Assembly (NCBI RefSeq): GCF_003544935.1
Contig: NZ_CP032098.1
Location: 2,170,001-2,234,000 of the forward strand
Direction of reading: 5' to 3'
Source: Malaciobacter molluscorum LMG 25693
Lineage (GTDB): Bacteria; Campylobacterota; Campylobacteria; Campylobacterales; Arcobacteraceae
Length of the DNA stretch: 64,000 nucleotides
Position 1 is the stretch's first letter; each line of letters opens with the position of its first letter. The translations under genes and the position numbers were made by a program. The notes beneath the pieces are model-generated. The model ran no database searches and was not told where the DNA came from. It saw only the letters and a list, made by a program, of their open reading frames with translations. Of this stretch, positions 19,227 through 27,941 are shown one piece after another.

Positions 19227-20132
19227 TTACTCTAATCCTAACTGGTTAAGTCTTAATGACTCATTTCCAATACTTTTAACTTTTAATCCAAATTTTCCTT
19301 CAACTATTACAGCTTCACCTTCACCAATTTTAACGCCATTTACTAAAATTTCTAAAGGTTCATTTACCATTTGGTCAAGCTCAATAATTTCACCAATATC
19401 CCATCTTAAAATATCTTTCAAAAGAAAATGTTTTGTACCTAATCTTACACTAAGTTTTAATTTTATATTAAATAAAAGCTGTAGATTATATGCTGAGTTT
19501 TCTGAAAGAAGTGAACTAATACTTAATTCATCACCCTTTGGATTAGATTGTTGTTTTTGAACAGGAGCATTTTGAGCTGGAGCTAATTGTACTTCACCAT
19601 TAGAGTTTTCGTTAGCTCCAGTAATAGAGTTCATGTAAGGCAATATAACTTCATCAAAACTAATTATTACAGGTAATCTTTCAGAATCCATTGTTAATTC
19701 AAATTCATAAGAATTTTTCTTTGATATAATAACACTCGATTCAACTATAGAAGAATTTAAAATCTCAAACTTTAAAGAACCAATATCAGGGAAATTTTGA
19801 GCATTTGTTGATGTAGAAATACTTCCACAAATATTTGATATTATTTCATTTACTGCATCTGCAATTTCATCATCAATATGCTCTTTTAAATCTCCCATAC
19901 CACCTAACATAAAATATTCAAATTTTGTAGCAGATATAGTAGGAATAAAAAAAGACCAATTTGAAGTACCAGCAGCAAAGTCAAACTTTACATCAACTTC
20001 AATACATTGAGTTCGTTCAATTGAGTCTTCTGATAATAAATTTACATTATCAATAGATGCATTTTTTGATAATAGTTGTTCTAAAGTATTTGATAACTCT
20101 TCTTTTAATATATTTGATAAATCTGATGCCAA
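19227..20132 (-). CDS. fliY: Flagellar switch protein FliY (CheC-like plus FliN domain)
   Basis: A 301-residue C-ring protein. The N-terminal part has a CheC-like segment, IADAVNEIISNICGSIS, then a Pro/Gln-rich linker at about 185-200, then a C-terminal SpoA/FliN domain with LLFNIKLKLSVRLG and LVNGVKIGEGEAVIVEGKFGLKV. The spacing of the CheC catalytic Glu and Asn is not cleanly conserved (E-x3-N rather than E-x2-N), so phosphatase activity is doubtful. There is no N-terminal EIDALL CheY-docking helix. It starts at TTG 20132 with AAAGG upstream. With FliG and FliN it would form the switch; no fliM is seen in the window. Confidence 0.85.
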   Translation of the reverse strand: MASDLSNILKEELSNTLEQLLSKNASIDNVNLLSEDSIERTQCIEVDVKFDFAAGTSNWSFFIPTISATKFEYFMLGGMGDLKEHIDDEIADAVNEIISNICGSISTSTNAQNFPDIGSLKFEILNSSIVESSVIISKKNSYEFELTMDSERLPVIISFDEVILPYMNSITGANENSNGEVQLAPAQNAPVQKQQSNPKGDELSISSLLSENSAYNLQLLFNIKLKLSVRLGTKHFLLKDILRWDIGEIIELDQMVNEPLEILVNGVKIGEGEAVIVEGKFGLKVKSIGNESLRLNQLGLE

Positions 20133-20146
20133 TTAAAATACCTTTA

Positions 20147-20461
20147 TTAAGATTCTTGTATTTGTTTTTCTATTTCTTTAAGTAATTGAGCTTTTATTCT
20201 CATCATATCCTCTGTTGGATATTTATACTCAGCATCACCTTTTATAATTTTTACAAAGAAATCTTTAGAACTCCTGTTATATCCAAACTTAACATTATCT
20301 AAAATAACTTCTTTTTTTTCACCACTATTAGGACTAGAAGCATTTTTATATTTATCATCAGCAACAATTTTTTCCTTATTATCTACTTCTGATACTTTTT
20401 TTACTTTTTCTGTATGATTTAACTTTGCATTATCAATTTCTGCAACTCTTCCTAGTTCCAT
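20147..20461 (-). CDS. flaG: FlaG-like protein
   Basis: 104 residues: a charged, disordered N-terminal half followed by a compact FlaG-type domain (LDNVKFGYNRSSKDFFVKII, then EYKYPTEDMMRIKAQLL) matching the pattern 'F.yd...k.fvV.v.d...g.vi.qiP.e.ml'. FlaG influences filament length in other bacteria. It is preceded by a clear GGAG ribosome site, and a TATAAT lies 33 bases upstream, so it may have its own promoter inside the block. Confidence 0.75.
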   Translation of the reverse strand: MELGRVAEIDNAKLNHTEKVKKVSEVDNKEKIVADDKYKNASSPNSGEKKEVILDNVKFGYNRSSKDFFVKIIKGDAEYKYPTEDMMRIKAQLLKEIEKQIQES

Positions 20462-20492
20462 GATATTCTCCTAGAAGTTTGTGTATTAATAG

Positions 20493-20498
20493 ATTATA
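20493..20498 (-). promoter_or_regulatory. Putative sigma-70 -10 box before flaG/fliY/motAB
   Basis: TATAAT on the minus strand, preceded by a run of ten T and GA, which is the usual Campylobacterota promoter style (periodic T-rich DNA, no clear -35). It lies 33 bases before the flaG ATG in a 64-base gap, one of the few gaps in the block. It would give an internal start for flaG, fliY, motA, motB and genes beyond. Confidence 0.5.
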
Positions 20499-20525
20499 TC
20501 AAAAAAAAAATAAATTTTAACTCTT

Positions 20526-22523
20526 TTATAAAGATTCTAAGAATTCATCTAATCCGTCTAATTTAAAATCTATTTTATTATCAATATATTTTGCTCTAAA
20601 ATATTGTTTTACACTTGAAAATTTCAGATCTTCTAAAAGTTGAACACCAGTTAAGAAATCTGCATCATCATCATCTAATAAAGCCTTAATTAAGGACAAT
20701 TGAACTGAAGCTTCATTATATTTATTTTGATCAAGAAGTGCTGCTACTTGTAAATACATTGTATATTTATCTTCTAATTTATACTTACTTTGTATTTCAT
20801 CTAATATTTTTAGTGTTTGATTAGAATCACCTTTGTACAATTGAACAACTGCTTTTGTTCTTAAATAAGATGGATTATTATCATTTTCAATAATTAAATT
20901 TGCTTTATCAAAGAGTCCAATTGCTCTTAAAACATCAAAATAATACTCTGTGACAATTAGTGGCCCTTCTAAAAAATTATCATTTAGATATAAAGGAACA
21001 CTTCTTTGTAATCTTGAAAAATATTCAAAATCATTTTCATTTTTTTCTCTTTTTACCAAAGACATTAAATAAACAAAGGGATCTCTTATATTTTCTTCCA
21101 ATAAATCATGATGAGAAGTATCTTTATTCTCCTGTTTTTCTTTCATATAATCTATTGCTTTATAAAATATACTATCTTTATAATATATAGTTTTATCTTT
21201 TACTTTATATGTTTTATCGATAAATAAATTATATAAAGATAATGCAAAATATTTATATAATCCATTAGCAGATTTAATATTTGATTTTATATATTCAATA
21301 TCAGAAACTTTTTTATTAACTCTTTGTGCACTAATCAAAGTCATTACAGCATAAAGTTTATTTCCAGGATTTAACTTATAAGCTTTTCTAAAAAATTTAT
21401 ATGCATTATTAAAATCAAAAATTTGTGCATAGGAAAGAGCTAAATTATAATAAACATAAGATTTTGTGTCATTTGTTATCAATTTTTTTAAACTATCCAC
21501 TCTAATAATAGGATCTTTTTTTATTATTTCTATAAACTTTGCATTATATTCAACCATACTTTCTAAGCTTTTAATATTTTGTTTACTTTTAAAAATAAAA
21601 CCTTTTGACATATCATAAATAATTTCTTGCCTATCAGAAAAAATAAATGGCGCAAAATAAAAAATATAGTCTATCTTTCTTTTCATTGAAAAATTTGTTA
21701 TAAAATCTAGATACTCTTTTGAACTATATTTATCTTTATTAAAATATATTTTCAAAGGTAATTCTAGATTTACTTTAAAGTTTGATTTTCTTTTATTTAA
21801 AAGATCAATATTATCTCTTAATTTTTCCAAATCATTTGCTTTTAAATCTCTATATGTCATTATCCAAATAATTTTATTTAATAATTCTTGATTAACAGCT
21901 TTTTCTTTTGCTAAAAGTAAAAACTTATTAGCTTCATCATAATTTCTTAATTTTAAATGCAATAATGCCTTTTTTAAATTTAAAGGAAATTTCATACTAT
22001 TTAAAACTTTTAATGCATTAGGATAATCTTTTAATAAAATCAAAGTATCAGCTAGCATTCTTTTTGAGTGTTCAGTTAAGTTTTTATGTTTTTTTGCAAT
22101 ATCTATAATAATATCTAAATATCTTGTATCTTTTGATATTTGATATAAATAATAACAAGCTGACATATATGAATATGTATTTTTATAAATTGCTTTTTTA
22201 TAATTATATATATTATTTAAATATAACTTTGCATTATCAATTTCACCTAGTTTATAATAGGCAATTGCAATATTTAAAAAAGATGGTATTTTAATGGCAG
22301 TTGCTGTTTGTTTAAAAAGTTCAATTGCTTTTTTATACTCTTTTTTTTCCATCATAAGTACAGCTTTGTTAAAATCAAACTGTAAAGAAAAACTATTTTG
22401 TTTCTCTTTTATTTTATCATAATTAAATATTATCTCTGGTTGTGATTCTATTTGTTCTTTTTGAGCGTAAGAGACTGTACAATAAAAAAATATAAAGAAA
22501 AAATTAAACAATTTTTTTTTCAA
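20526..22523 (-). CDS. TPR protein with signal peptide, possibly a PflA/PflB-type motor scaffold
   Basis: 665 residues: a signal peptide (FNFFFIFFYCTVSYAQ) followed by helical repeats throughout. A clear TPR pair lies at about 360-395 (YYNLALSYAQIFDFNNAYKF, then FRKAYKLNPGNKLYA) and others near 65-100. Starts at TTG 22523. The family, location and export fit the paralysed-flagellum TPR proteins that form periplasmic disks around the Campylobacter motor, but this is inference. It follows the small coiled-coil membrane gene by 12 bases and is separated from flaG by a promoter-containing gap. Confidence 0.7.
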   Translation of the reverse strand: MKKKLFNFFFIFFYCTVSYAQKEQIESQPEIIFNYDKIKEKQNSFSLQFDFNKAVLMMEKKEYKKAIELFKQTATAIKIPSFLNIAIAYYKLGEIDNAKLYLNNIYNYKKAIYKNTYSYMSACYYLYQISKDTRYLDIIIDIAKKHKNLTEHSKRMLADTLILLKDYPNALKVLNSMKFPLNLKKALLHLKLRNYDEANKFLLLAKEKAVNQELLNKIIWIMTYRDLKANDLEKLRDNIDLLNKRKSNFKVNLELPLKIYFNKDKYSSKEYLDFITNFSMKRKIDYIFYFAPFIFSDRQEIIYDMSKGFIFKSKQNIKSLESMVEYNAKFIEIIKKDPIIRVDSLKKLITNDTKSYVYYNLALSYAQIFDFNNAYKFFRKAYKLNPGNKLYAVMTLISAQRVNKKVSDIEYIKSNIKSANGLYKYFALSLYNLFIDKTYKVKDKTIYYKDSIFYKAIDYMKEKQENKDTSHHDLLEENIRDPFVYLMSLVKREKNENDFEYFSRLQRSVPLYLNDNFLEGPLIVTEYYFDVLRAIGLFDKANLIIENDNNPSYLRTKAVVQLYKGDSNQTLKILDEIQSKYKLEDKYTMYLQVAALLDQNKYNEASVQLSLIKALLDDDDADFLTGVQLLEDLKFSSVKQYFRAKYIDNKIDFKLDGLDEFLESL

Positions 22524-22535
22524 AGCATTATGCCC

Positions 22536-22865
22536 TTATACCATAGTATTAACTTGAGCATATAATTCTTCTGCTCTCTCTTCTAAAACATCGATTTTAT
22601 GTTTTAATTCTGCATTCTCTAATTTTACATGTTGTAAATCATTTCTTGCAACTTGAAGAGTATCTTGATTATTTTTAAGTGTAGATGTACTTACTTTTAA
22701 CTGTTTTTCATATCTTTCAATAATTTTTTCAAGTTTTTTATATTCATCTTCCATTAAATTCTTTTCTTCATTTACTTTTCTATATAAAGATTTATAAACA
22801 TTCATACTTGAGAAAAAATATAATAAAAGAACTCCAGCTAAAACCAATAATAAAAAATTTTCCAA
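22536..22865 (-). CDS. Small bitopic coiled-coil protein of the flagellar block
   Basis: 109 residues: one N-terminal membrane helix (about 4-19, LLLVLAGVLLLYFFSS) and a long charged coiled coil from about 27 to the end with regular Leu/Val spacing. TTG start at 22865 with AAAGG upstream. Not recognised; topology (short periplasmic N-terminus or reverse anchor, long cytosolic coil) recalls FliJ- or ZapB-like rods but there is no family match by eye. It lies between flgE and the TPR gene. Confidence 0.6.
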   Translation of the reverse strand: MENFLLLVLAGVLLLYFFSSMNVYKSLYRKVNEEKNLMEDEYKKLEKIIERYEKQLKVSTSTLKNNQDTLQVARNDLQHVKLENAELKHKIDVLEERAEELYAQVNTMV

Positions 22866-22883
22866 CTTTTACCTTTTTATAAA

Positions 22884-22910
22884 TAAAATAGGATTAAAAA
22901 TCCTATTTTA
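22884..22910 (-). terminator. Hairpin terminator after flgE
   Basis: Perfect 11-bp inverted repeat (TAAAATAGGAT / ATCCTATTTTA) with a 5-base loop in the 49-base gap after the flgE stop. Read on the minus strand, the 3' arm continues into TTTAT. It could be an intrinsic terminator or attenuator that lowers expression of genes beyond flgE. Confidence 0.6.
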
Positions 22911-22914
22911 TTAT

Positions 22915-25176
22915 CTATCTTTTTAAGTTAATTAGTGTATTTAATAACTCATCAGATGTAGTAATTGATTTAGCATTTGCTTCAAATGCCCTTTGAAATA
23001 CCATTAGATTAACTAAACTTTCACTTAAATCTGCAGTACTTAGTTCTAAAGTTTTTGATTCAATTTTAGCAGTTTTTTCATTATTTACATTATAAATTGG
23101 ATCACCAGATTCAGTTGTTTTTGCAAGTAAGTTATCTCCTGAAGGTAATAATCCTCTATTATTATTAAATAAAGCAATTGAAACTTGACCAATTGCAAAA
23201 TCAACACCATCTTGTCTCATTGTAATAAGACCAGTATTATCAATAAAGATTTCACCAAATGCAGAATCACTTAACCCTAAAGCATCAAGTTTTAATTGTA
23301 ATGAATCTTGTGTTGATGTTTGTTCAATTTTATTAGTAACTTGTAAAAATTCTGCTCCCGCACCTTTTCTACCACTATAATCTGCATTTTTATCAATTAC
23401 TTTTCCATTATTTGGTCCACCAGATGCATCAGTAATTGTTGTACTAAATTTTGCATCATAAAGTGAATCTTTAGTAGAGATAACTAAATTACCATTTACA
23501 TTTTCAGCAACTAAATATTTTGCAAAATCTGGATTTTGATTTAATGTATCTACAGCTGAATCTAAATCACCCCCTGGTATATTTATTGGAGGTACCCCAT
23601 TTAATGTATCTGGAATTTCAATATTTCTTTTTAGTTCTTTATCATAAATAGAAAAACCTAAAGTATAATTTTGAGAAAAATCTAAATCATTTGGAGTATA
23701 AACATTTCTTTGAGTTCCAGTTAATGCTCTTGCTAATGCTTCTTGAACACTTTGAACTGCACCAACTCCAGAACCAGCTAATGCTTCCGTTTGACTTAAT
23801 GTTTCATTAATTTCACCACTTACAACTACACTATTACTTGTTTCTTGTGCAGAATTAATAACAAAGTCTTTTCCAGGAATTAATGATTTAATTTCTATCA
23901 TTCCCTTTAGAACTTCTAAATTTGTTGTAGTAGATTCAAATACATCCGAATCTTCAAATTGTGCATCACCATCTTTATCAATAATATTATATGCAACTAA
24001 TCCTGGTACAGTTGCAGATATTTTATCAGCTAATGCTTTATATGTTGCAACTTTACTTGCTGCAAGATTAAAATCAGCTGCTATATCTGGATCATAAGAA
24101 CCTGCTGTTAACGAAGTTGTAGGACCAGCTAAAGTTATAGTACCACCAGCATTTGATGCTGTTATACCTGCTCCTGCAAGAGTAGTATCTGCATTAATTG
24201 CATTAACTAATCCTACAGCAATATCAGTTTGAGAATCAGTTGCACTTGCAGTGTATCTAACTTCAGTTCCATTAATAGTTGCAATATATGTATCTTCACC
24301 TGCTGAAGTAATATTAATAGTATTTGTACCAGTAGTAGAAGTTCTTCCTGTATCTACAGTTGCTTTAAATGCCGCATTTGCAGTAGTACTTACAAAAAGT
24401 TGAGATACAGTTGTTCCATTAATTGAAACTGAAAGTTGATCATTCTCACCTTTAATTGTTTTACCTTCAAATGATATTTGACTTCTTTGAGCAACAGAGG
24501 TAGCAGATGGACCATCTGGATTATTTTTTAAATCTTGAAGTTTTTGTATATATTCTTTTTTTAATGCTTCTATATCATTTAATTTTGCAGCTTTAGTTTT
24601 TAATCCCGTACCACTAAATACATCTGAAGCATCAGCTGCTACAGTTTTTTGATAATCAGTTGCTTTTGCAGTAATTGTTTCAACATAAGTATCATGTCTA
24701 ATAATTCTAGTACCCAAAAGTTCAGAATAATCTTTAGTAAACATAGTTGCATTTGGATTAGTTGATATTACATCTGCACTTGTGTCAATGACACTCATTG
24801 CCCATCCCTGAACTTCATTTCCTGCAGCATCTTGTAATGTACCATTATCTCCCATTCTAAAGTTACCAGCTCTAGTATAATAAGATTCGGCACTACCTCC
24901 TTGTGAAGTATTCTTTACAGTAAAAAAACCATCTCCACTAAGAGCAAGGTCATAATTAACACCAGTTAGTTTTAAGTTACCTTGCACATACAATTTTTCT
25001 GCATCTAAGATTTTAGAACCTTTACCAATTCTATCTTGATACATTTGATCAGCAAATGAGATCCTTGATGCTTTATACCCAATTGTATTTACATTAGCTA
25101 TATTATTAGATTCATTATCTAATGCTGTTTGTTGCGATGATAACCCTGAAATACCAGTCCAAAGTGCTCCAATCAT
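22915..25176 (-). CDS. flgE: Flagellar hook protein FlgE, long form
   Basis: 753 residues. N-terminal coil GISGLSSQQTALDNESNNIA and NTIGYKAS, and C-terminal NLMVFQRAFEANAKSITTSDE, are the hook-family ends. Hook-type TRAGNFRMGDNG lies near 101-112. Between about residues 285 and 370 is an inserted Thr/Ala/Gly-rich module (NTINIT, VRYTASATDSQTDIAVGLVN, AINAD, GGTITLAG) that resembles a repeat unit common in phage tail proteins. C. jejuni FlgE is also long, so this is the likelier structural hook subunit. It has a good AAAGGA ribosome site and a 106-base upstream gap. Confidence 0.93.
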   Translation of the reverse strand: MIGALWTGISGLSSQQTALDNESNNIANVNTIGYKASRISFADQMYQDRIGKGSKILDAEKLYVQGNLKLTGVNYDLALSGDGFFTVKNTSQGGSAESYYTRAGNFRMGDNGTLQDAAGNEVQGWAMSVIDTSADVISTNPNATMFTKDYSELLGTRIIRHDTYVETITAKATDYQKTVAADASDVFSGTGLKTKAAKLNDIEALKKEYIQKLQDLKNNPDGPSATSVAQRSQISFEGKTIKGENDQLSVSINGTTVSQLFVSTTANAAFKATVDTGRTSTTGTNTINITSAGEDTYIATINGTEVRYTASATDSQTDIAVGLVNAINADTTLAGAGITASNAGGTITLAGPTTSLTAGSYDPDIAADFNLAASKVATYKALADKISATVPGLVAYNIIDKDGDAQFEDSDVFESTTTNLEVLKGMIEIKSLIPGKDFVINSAQETSNSVVVSGEINETLSQTEALAGSGVGAVQSVQEALARALTGTQRNVYTPNDLDFSQNYTLGFSIYDKELKRNIEIPDTLNGVPPINIPGGDLDSAVDTLNQNPDFAKYLVAENVNGNLVISTKDSLYDAKFSTTITDASGGPNNGKVIDKNADYSGRKGAGAEFLQVTNKIEQTSTQDSLQLKLDALGLSDSAFGEIFIDNTGLITMRQDGVDFAIGQVSIALFNNNRGLLPSGDNLLAKTTESGDPIYNVNNEKTAKIESKTLELSTADLSESLVNLMVFQRAFEANAKSITTSDELLNTLINLKR

Positions 25177-25274
25177 GATTTATCCTTTTAATATAAATCT
25201 CGAACATATAATATAATAAGTACATGTCCAAATAAAAATACTTAACAAAGTACTTTTATTTAAACATTCTATGA

Positions 25275-25302
25275 CAATAGAGTTATTTTTTTAACTCTAT
25301 TG
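25275..25302 (-). other. Perfect hairpin across the stop codon of the second hook gene
   Basis: 11-bp perfect inverted repeat CAATAGAGTTA / TAACTCTATTG with a 6-base loop; the stop codon (25283-25285) is inside it. No U-run follows on the minus strand, so it is more likely an mRNA stability or processing element, or a weak terminator, between the two hook genes. Confidence 0.6.
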
Positions 25303-26740
25303 CTGTTCTTAAAAATTCATCCGAAGTTGTAATTGCTTTTGAATTTGCTTCAAATCCTCTTTGAAATACCATCAAATTAGTTAATTCTTCACCTAAGGTT
25401 GAATTACTCAATTCTAAAGTTTTTTCTGCAAGAGTATTATATCTACTTGCATCTTGAGGATCACCAGACTCTTTTGTTTTAGAATAAAGATTATCTCCTT
25501 CTGGTCTTAATCCTAATTCATCATTAAAAAATGCAGTTGATATACTTCCAATAATAAATCTATTATCACCATCTTTTGCATAAATTTTTCCATCAATAAT
25601 TTCAATTTCACCAGATGCATTATCTGATAAATTTAAATTATCAAGTTTCATTTGTAATTCATCAGTTGTTAAACTATTTTCATTTGATAAATCTAAATTT
25701 GTTGTTATTTCTATAAACTTTCCACCTGCTGCTTCAATTGCATTTTTTAAAGCTTCTCTTGCACTTCTCACTAAACCTTGACCAGTACCTAAAGATGCTT
25801 CAGTTACAGTTGTAATTGAAGGTGCATCATTATTAACTGCAGCATCTGTTACTTTCATTTCTTTACCAGGAACTAATGATTTTATAGTAACAACTCCTGA
25901 ATTATTAACAGTGGCACTTATACCTTGTATTTCAGAAATTTTATCTGCAAATTTATTCATTGTTGTTTGAATATCTGTATCAAATTTTTGTTTAACAGTT
26001 ACATTATTAATAGTCACTTTTATAACATCATTTTCATCTTTTAATTCATTTTGAAATGAACCATATTCAATTTGAGATACAGCAGCTTTTGATTCTGTTG
26101 AAGGTGCATCTGGAGTAGAGCTATAAAGTTCCAAACTTCTTTTATAATTAGCAATTAAAGCTTGAATATCATTAATTTTTGAGGTAGCAGTTTTATATCC
26201 TTGACCTGAAACACCACTATCAGTTGCAGTTTTAGTAAAATCTGTACTTCTTGCATTTATTGTTTGAATTGAATTATTTCTAGTAATTGTACCCGTTCCT
26301 AAAAAATTAATATAGTTTTTATCAAATTTTGTATCTGCAGGATCAGTACCTATAACAGTTGAACCTTGACTTTGAATACCATGAACTCTCATTCCATTAG
26401 CACTCTGTAATGTTCCATCTGCTCCCATTCTAAAATTTCCAGCTCTTGTATAATAAATATTATTAGTTTTTGGATCTTCTACTAAGAAAAAACCTTTTCC
26501 ATTAATTGCTACATCATAAGAATTTCCAGTTAATTTAAGATTTCCTTGAGAAAAATCTTTTTCTACACTTTGAACATGAGTACCTTTTCCATATCCATTT
26601 TGATACATTAAGTCTGCAAAAGAAGCTCTATCTGATTTATGTCCAATAGTATTAACATTCGCAATATTATTTGATCCTACACCTAATGCTTTCTCAAAAG
26701 AGTTTATTCCAGATATTCCATTCCACATTCCACTAATCAT
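25283..26740 (-). CDS. Second FlgE-type hook protein, short form
   Basis: 485 residues with complete hook-family ends: GISGINSFEKALGVGSNNIA and NTIGHKSDRASFADLMYQ at the N-terminus, NLMVFQRGFEANSKAITTSDE at the C-terminus. It shares the TRAGNFRMGADGTLQ core with the longer FlgE but lacks its phage-tail-like insertion. It could be the hook subunit, a hook-like minor component, or a paralogue used in a different state. It sits between flgD (cap) and the long flgE, so both hooks follow the hook-cap gene. Confidence 0.88.
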   Translation of the reverse strand: MISGMWNGISGINSFEKALGVGSNNIANVNTIGHKSDRASFADLMYQNGYGKGTHVQSVEKDFSQGNLKLTGNSYDVAINGKGFFLVEDPKTNNIYYTRAGNFRMGADGTLQSANGMRVHGIQSQGSTVIGTDPADTKFDKNYINFLGTGTITRNNSIQTINARSTDFTKTATDSGVSGQGYKTATSKINDIQALIANYKRSLELYSSTPDAPSTESKAAVSQIEYGSFQNELKDENDVIKVTINNVTVKQKFDTDIQTTMNKFADKISEIQGISATVNNSGVVTIKSLVPGKEMKVTDAAVNNDAPSITTVTEASLGTGQGLVRSAREALKNAIEAAGGKFIEITTNLDLSNENSLTTDELQMKLDNLNLSDNASGEIEIIDGKIYAKDGDNRFIIGSISTAFFNDELGLRPEGDNLYSKTKESGDPQDASRYNTLAEKTLELSNSTLGEELTNLMVFQRGFEANSKAITTSDEFLRTAIELKK

Positions 26741-26757
26741 AAGTTATCCTTTAATTT

Positions 26758-27555
26758 TTAAGAAAATATTTTACCTACATTACTCATTGGAATTGTAGTT
26801 AACTCATCAGAATATACTCTTGCAGCCTGCCCAGTATATTCATATGTATGATCTTTTACTTCTTCATTATTTTCATCTAAAATCACAGGTTTTCCATCTT
26901 TATCAAGAGCTACTTGTCCTTTATCTTTAAGAACAATTTTTTGTCCTGTTTTTTTACCATCTTCACCATAAATATATCCATTTTCATCATAAGCTAAAAC
27001 CTTATCATCTTTATCTTTGATAATATCTTGCATATATAAAATTTGTCTACCTTTTAATACAATTTCTCCATCTATAGTTTCAACAGAAGTAACAGTATAT
27101 GCTTTAGTTATACCTCTATCATCAACATCATATGTTTCAACATTTCTACCAATTAATGAAGTTGCATTAGATAAAGAAGATTGACTATATGACGCAACTA
27201 GTTTTTCCATTGATTTTGCTAAAGTCATATTAGTTTGCATAGTTGACATTTGCATTTGTGTATTCATCATATTTTGAGAATCCATAGGTTTAGTAGGATC
27301 TTGAAGTTTTAATTCTTGTAACATTAACAATAAAAAATCACTTGTATCCATTTGCTTAGCACTAACTGCTGATGTATATGCATTTCCAAATGCATCAGTT
27401 TTTGTTGTAACATCTACATTTGATGTTGTATATCCATTTGCATCTCTTTTTTTTATTCTATTATACTTACCTTGATCAAAAGTCATAGTATCTTGATCTG
27501 CTGTATATGAACCTGTGTACATTCCACCTTTTGTTTGACTACTTCCTAATGGCAT
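26758..27555 (-). CDS. flgD: Hook cap protein FlgD
   Basis: 265 residues. The segment DTSDFLLLMLQELKLQDPTKPM followed by a Met/Gln-rich NMMNTQMQMSTMQ stretch is the FlgD scaffolding domain (about 90-140). The C-terminal part is beta-rich with a KDKDDKVLAYDENGYIYGEDG repeat-like region. FlgD caps the growing hook and is not kept in the mature structure. It directly precedes both hook genes in transcription. Confidence 0.92.
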   Translation of the reverse strand: MPLGSSQTKGGMYTGSYTADQDTMTFDQGKYNRIKKRDANGYTTSNVDVTTKTDAFGNAYTSAVSAKQMDTSDFLLLMLQELKLQDPTKPMDSQNMMNTQMQMSTMQTNMTLAKSMEKLVASYSQSSLSNATSLIGRNVETYDVDDRGITKAYTVTSVETIDGEIVLKGRQILYMQDIIKDKDDKVLAYDENGYIYGEDGKKTGQKIVLKDKGQVALDKDGKPVILDENNEEVKDHTYEYTGQAARVYSDELTTIPMSNVGKIFS

Positions 27556-27565
27556 AGTTTATCCT

Positions 27566-27886
27566 TTATAATAAGTTTTCTTCAAAGAAATATCTAACTA
27601 CATTATCTGAATCCATTGCATCTTGAACTCTTACTGCAAGTTTTTCATCAATAACAATAATATCTCCTGTTCCTATGATTCTTGAGTTAACATAAATATC
27701 CCCACCAGTCCCAGCTAACTTATCCAAAGACAAGATATCACCTTCTGTTAAGTCTAAAAACTCTTTTATTGTAATACTAGCATTTCCTAAAATTACATCA
27801 ACAACAATTTCAGTATCTACTAATAAATCATAGTCTCGCTCACTGATTTCTACCATTATATCACTTTTATAAGATTTTGCAAACAT
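27566..27886 (-). CDS. fliN: Flagellar switch protein FliN
   Basis: 106 residues, essentially a single SpoA domain: VVDVILGNASITIKEFLDLTEGDILSLDKLAGTGGDIYVNSRIIGTGDIIVIDEKLAVRV carries all the FliN landmarks. It forms the base of the C-ring and binds FliH. A second Met at residue 11 could be the true start; neither has a convincing ribosome site. It is downstream of fliH with a 55-base gap. Confidence 0.93.
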   Translation of the reverse strand: MFAKSYKSDIMVEISERDYDLLVDTEIVVDVILGNASITIKEFLDLTEGDILSLDKLAGTGGDIYVNSRIIGTGDIIVIDEKLAVRVQDAMDSDNVVRYFFEENLL

Positions 27887-27941
27887 TATAACATAAAGTT
27901 TTATATATTAAAATAATATGAAGTTTATTAAAAGAAATTTA

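Noticed and set aside
22536-22865. FliJ as identity of the coiled-coil protein
   Set aside because: FliJ is cytosolic without a membrane helix; this protein starts with a clear one.
25177-25282. Sigma-54 promoter before the long flgE
   Set aside because: A TTGGACATGTACTT sequence has the GG but no GC ten bases later, so the essential -24/-12 spacing is not met.
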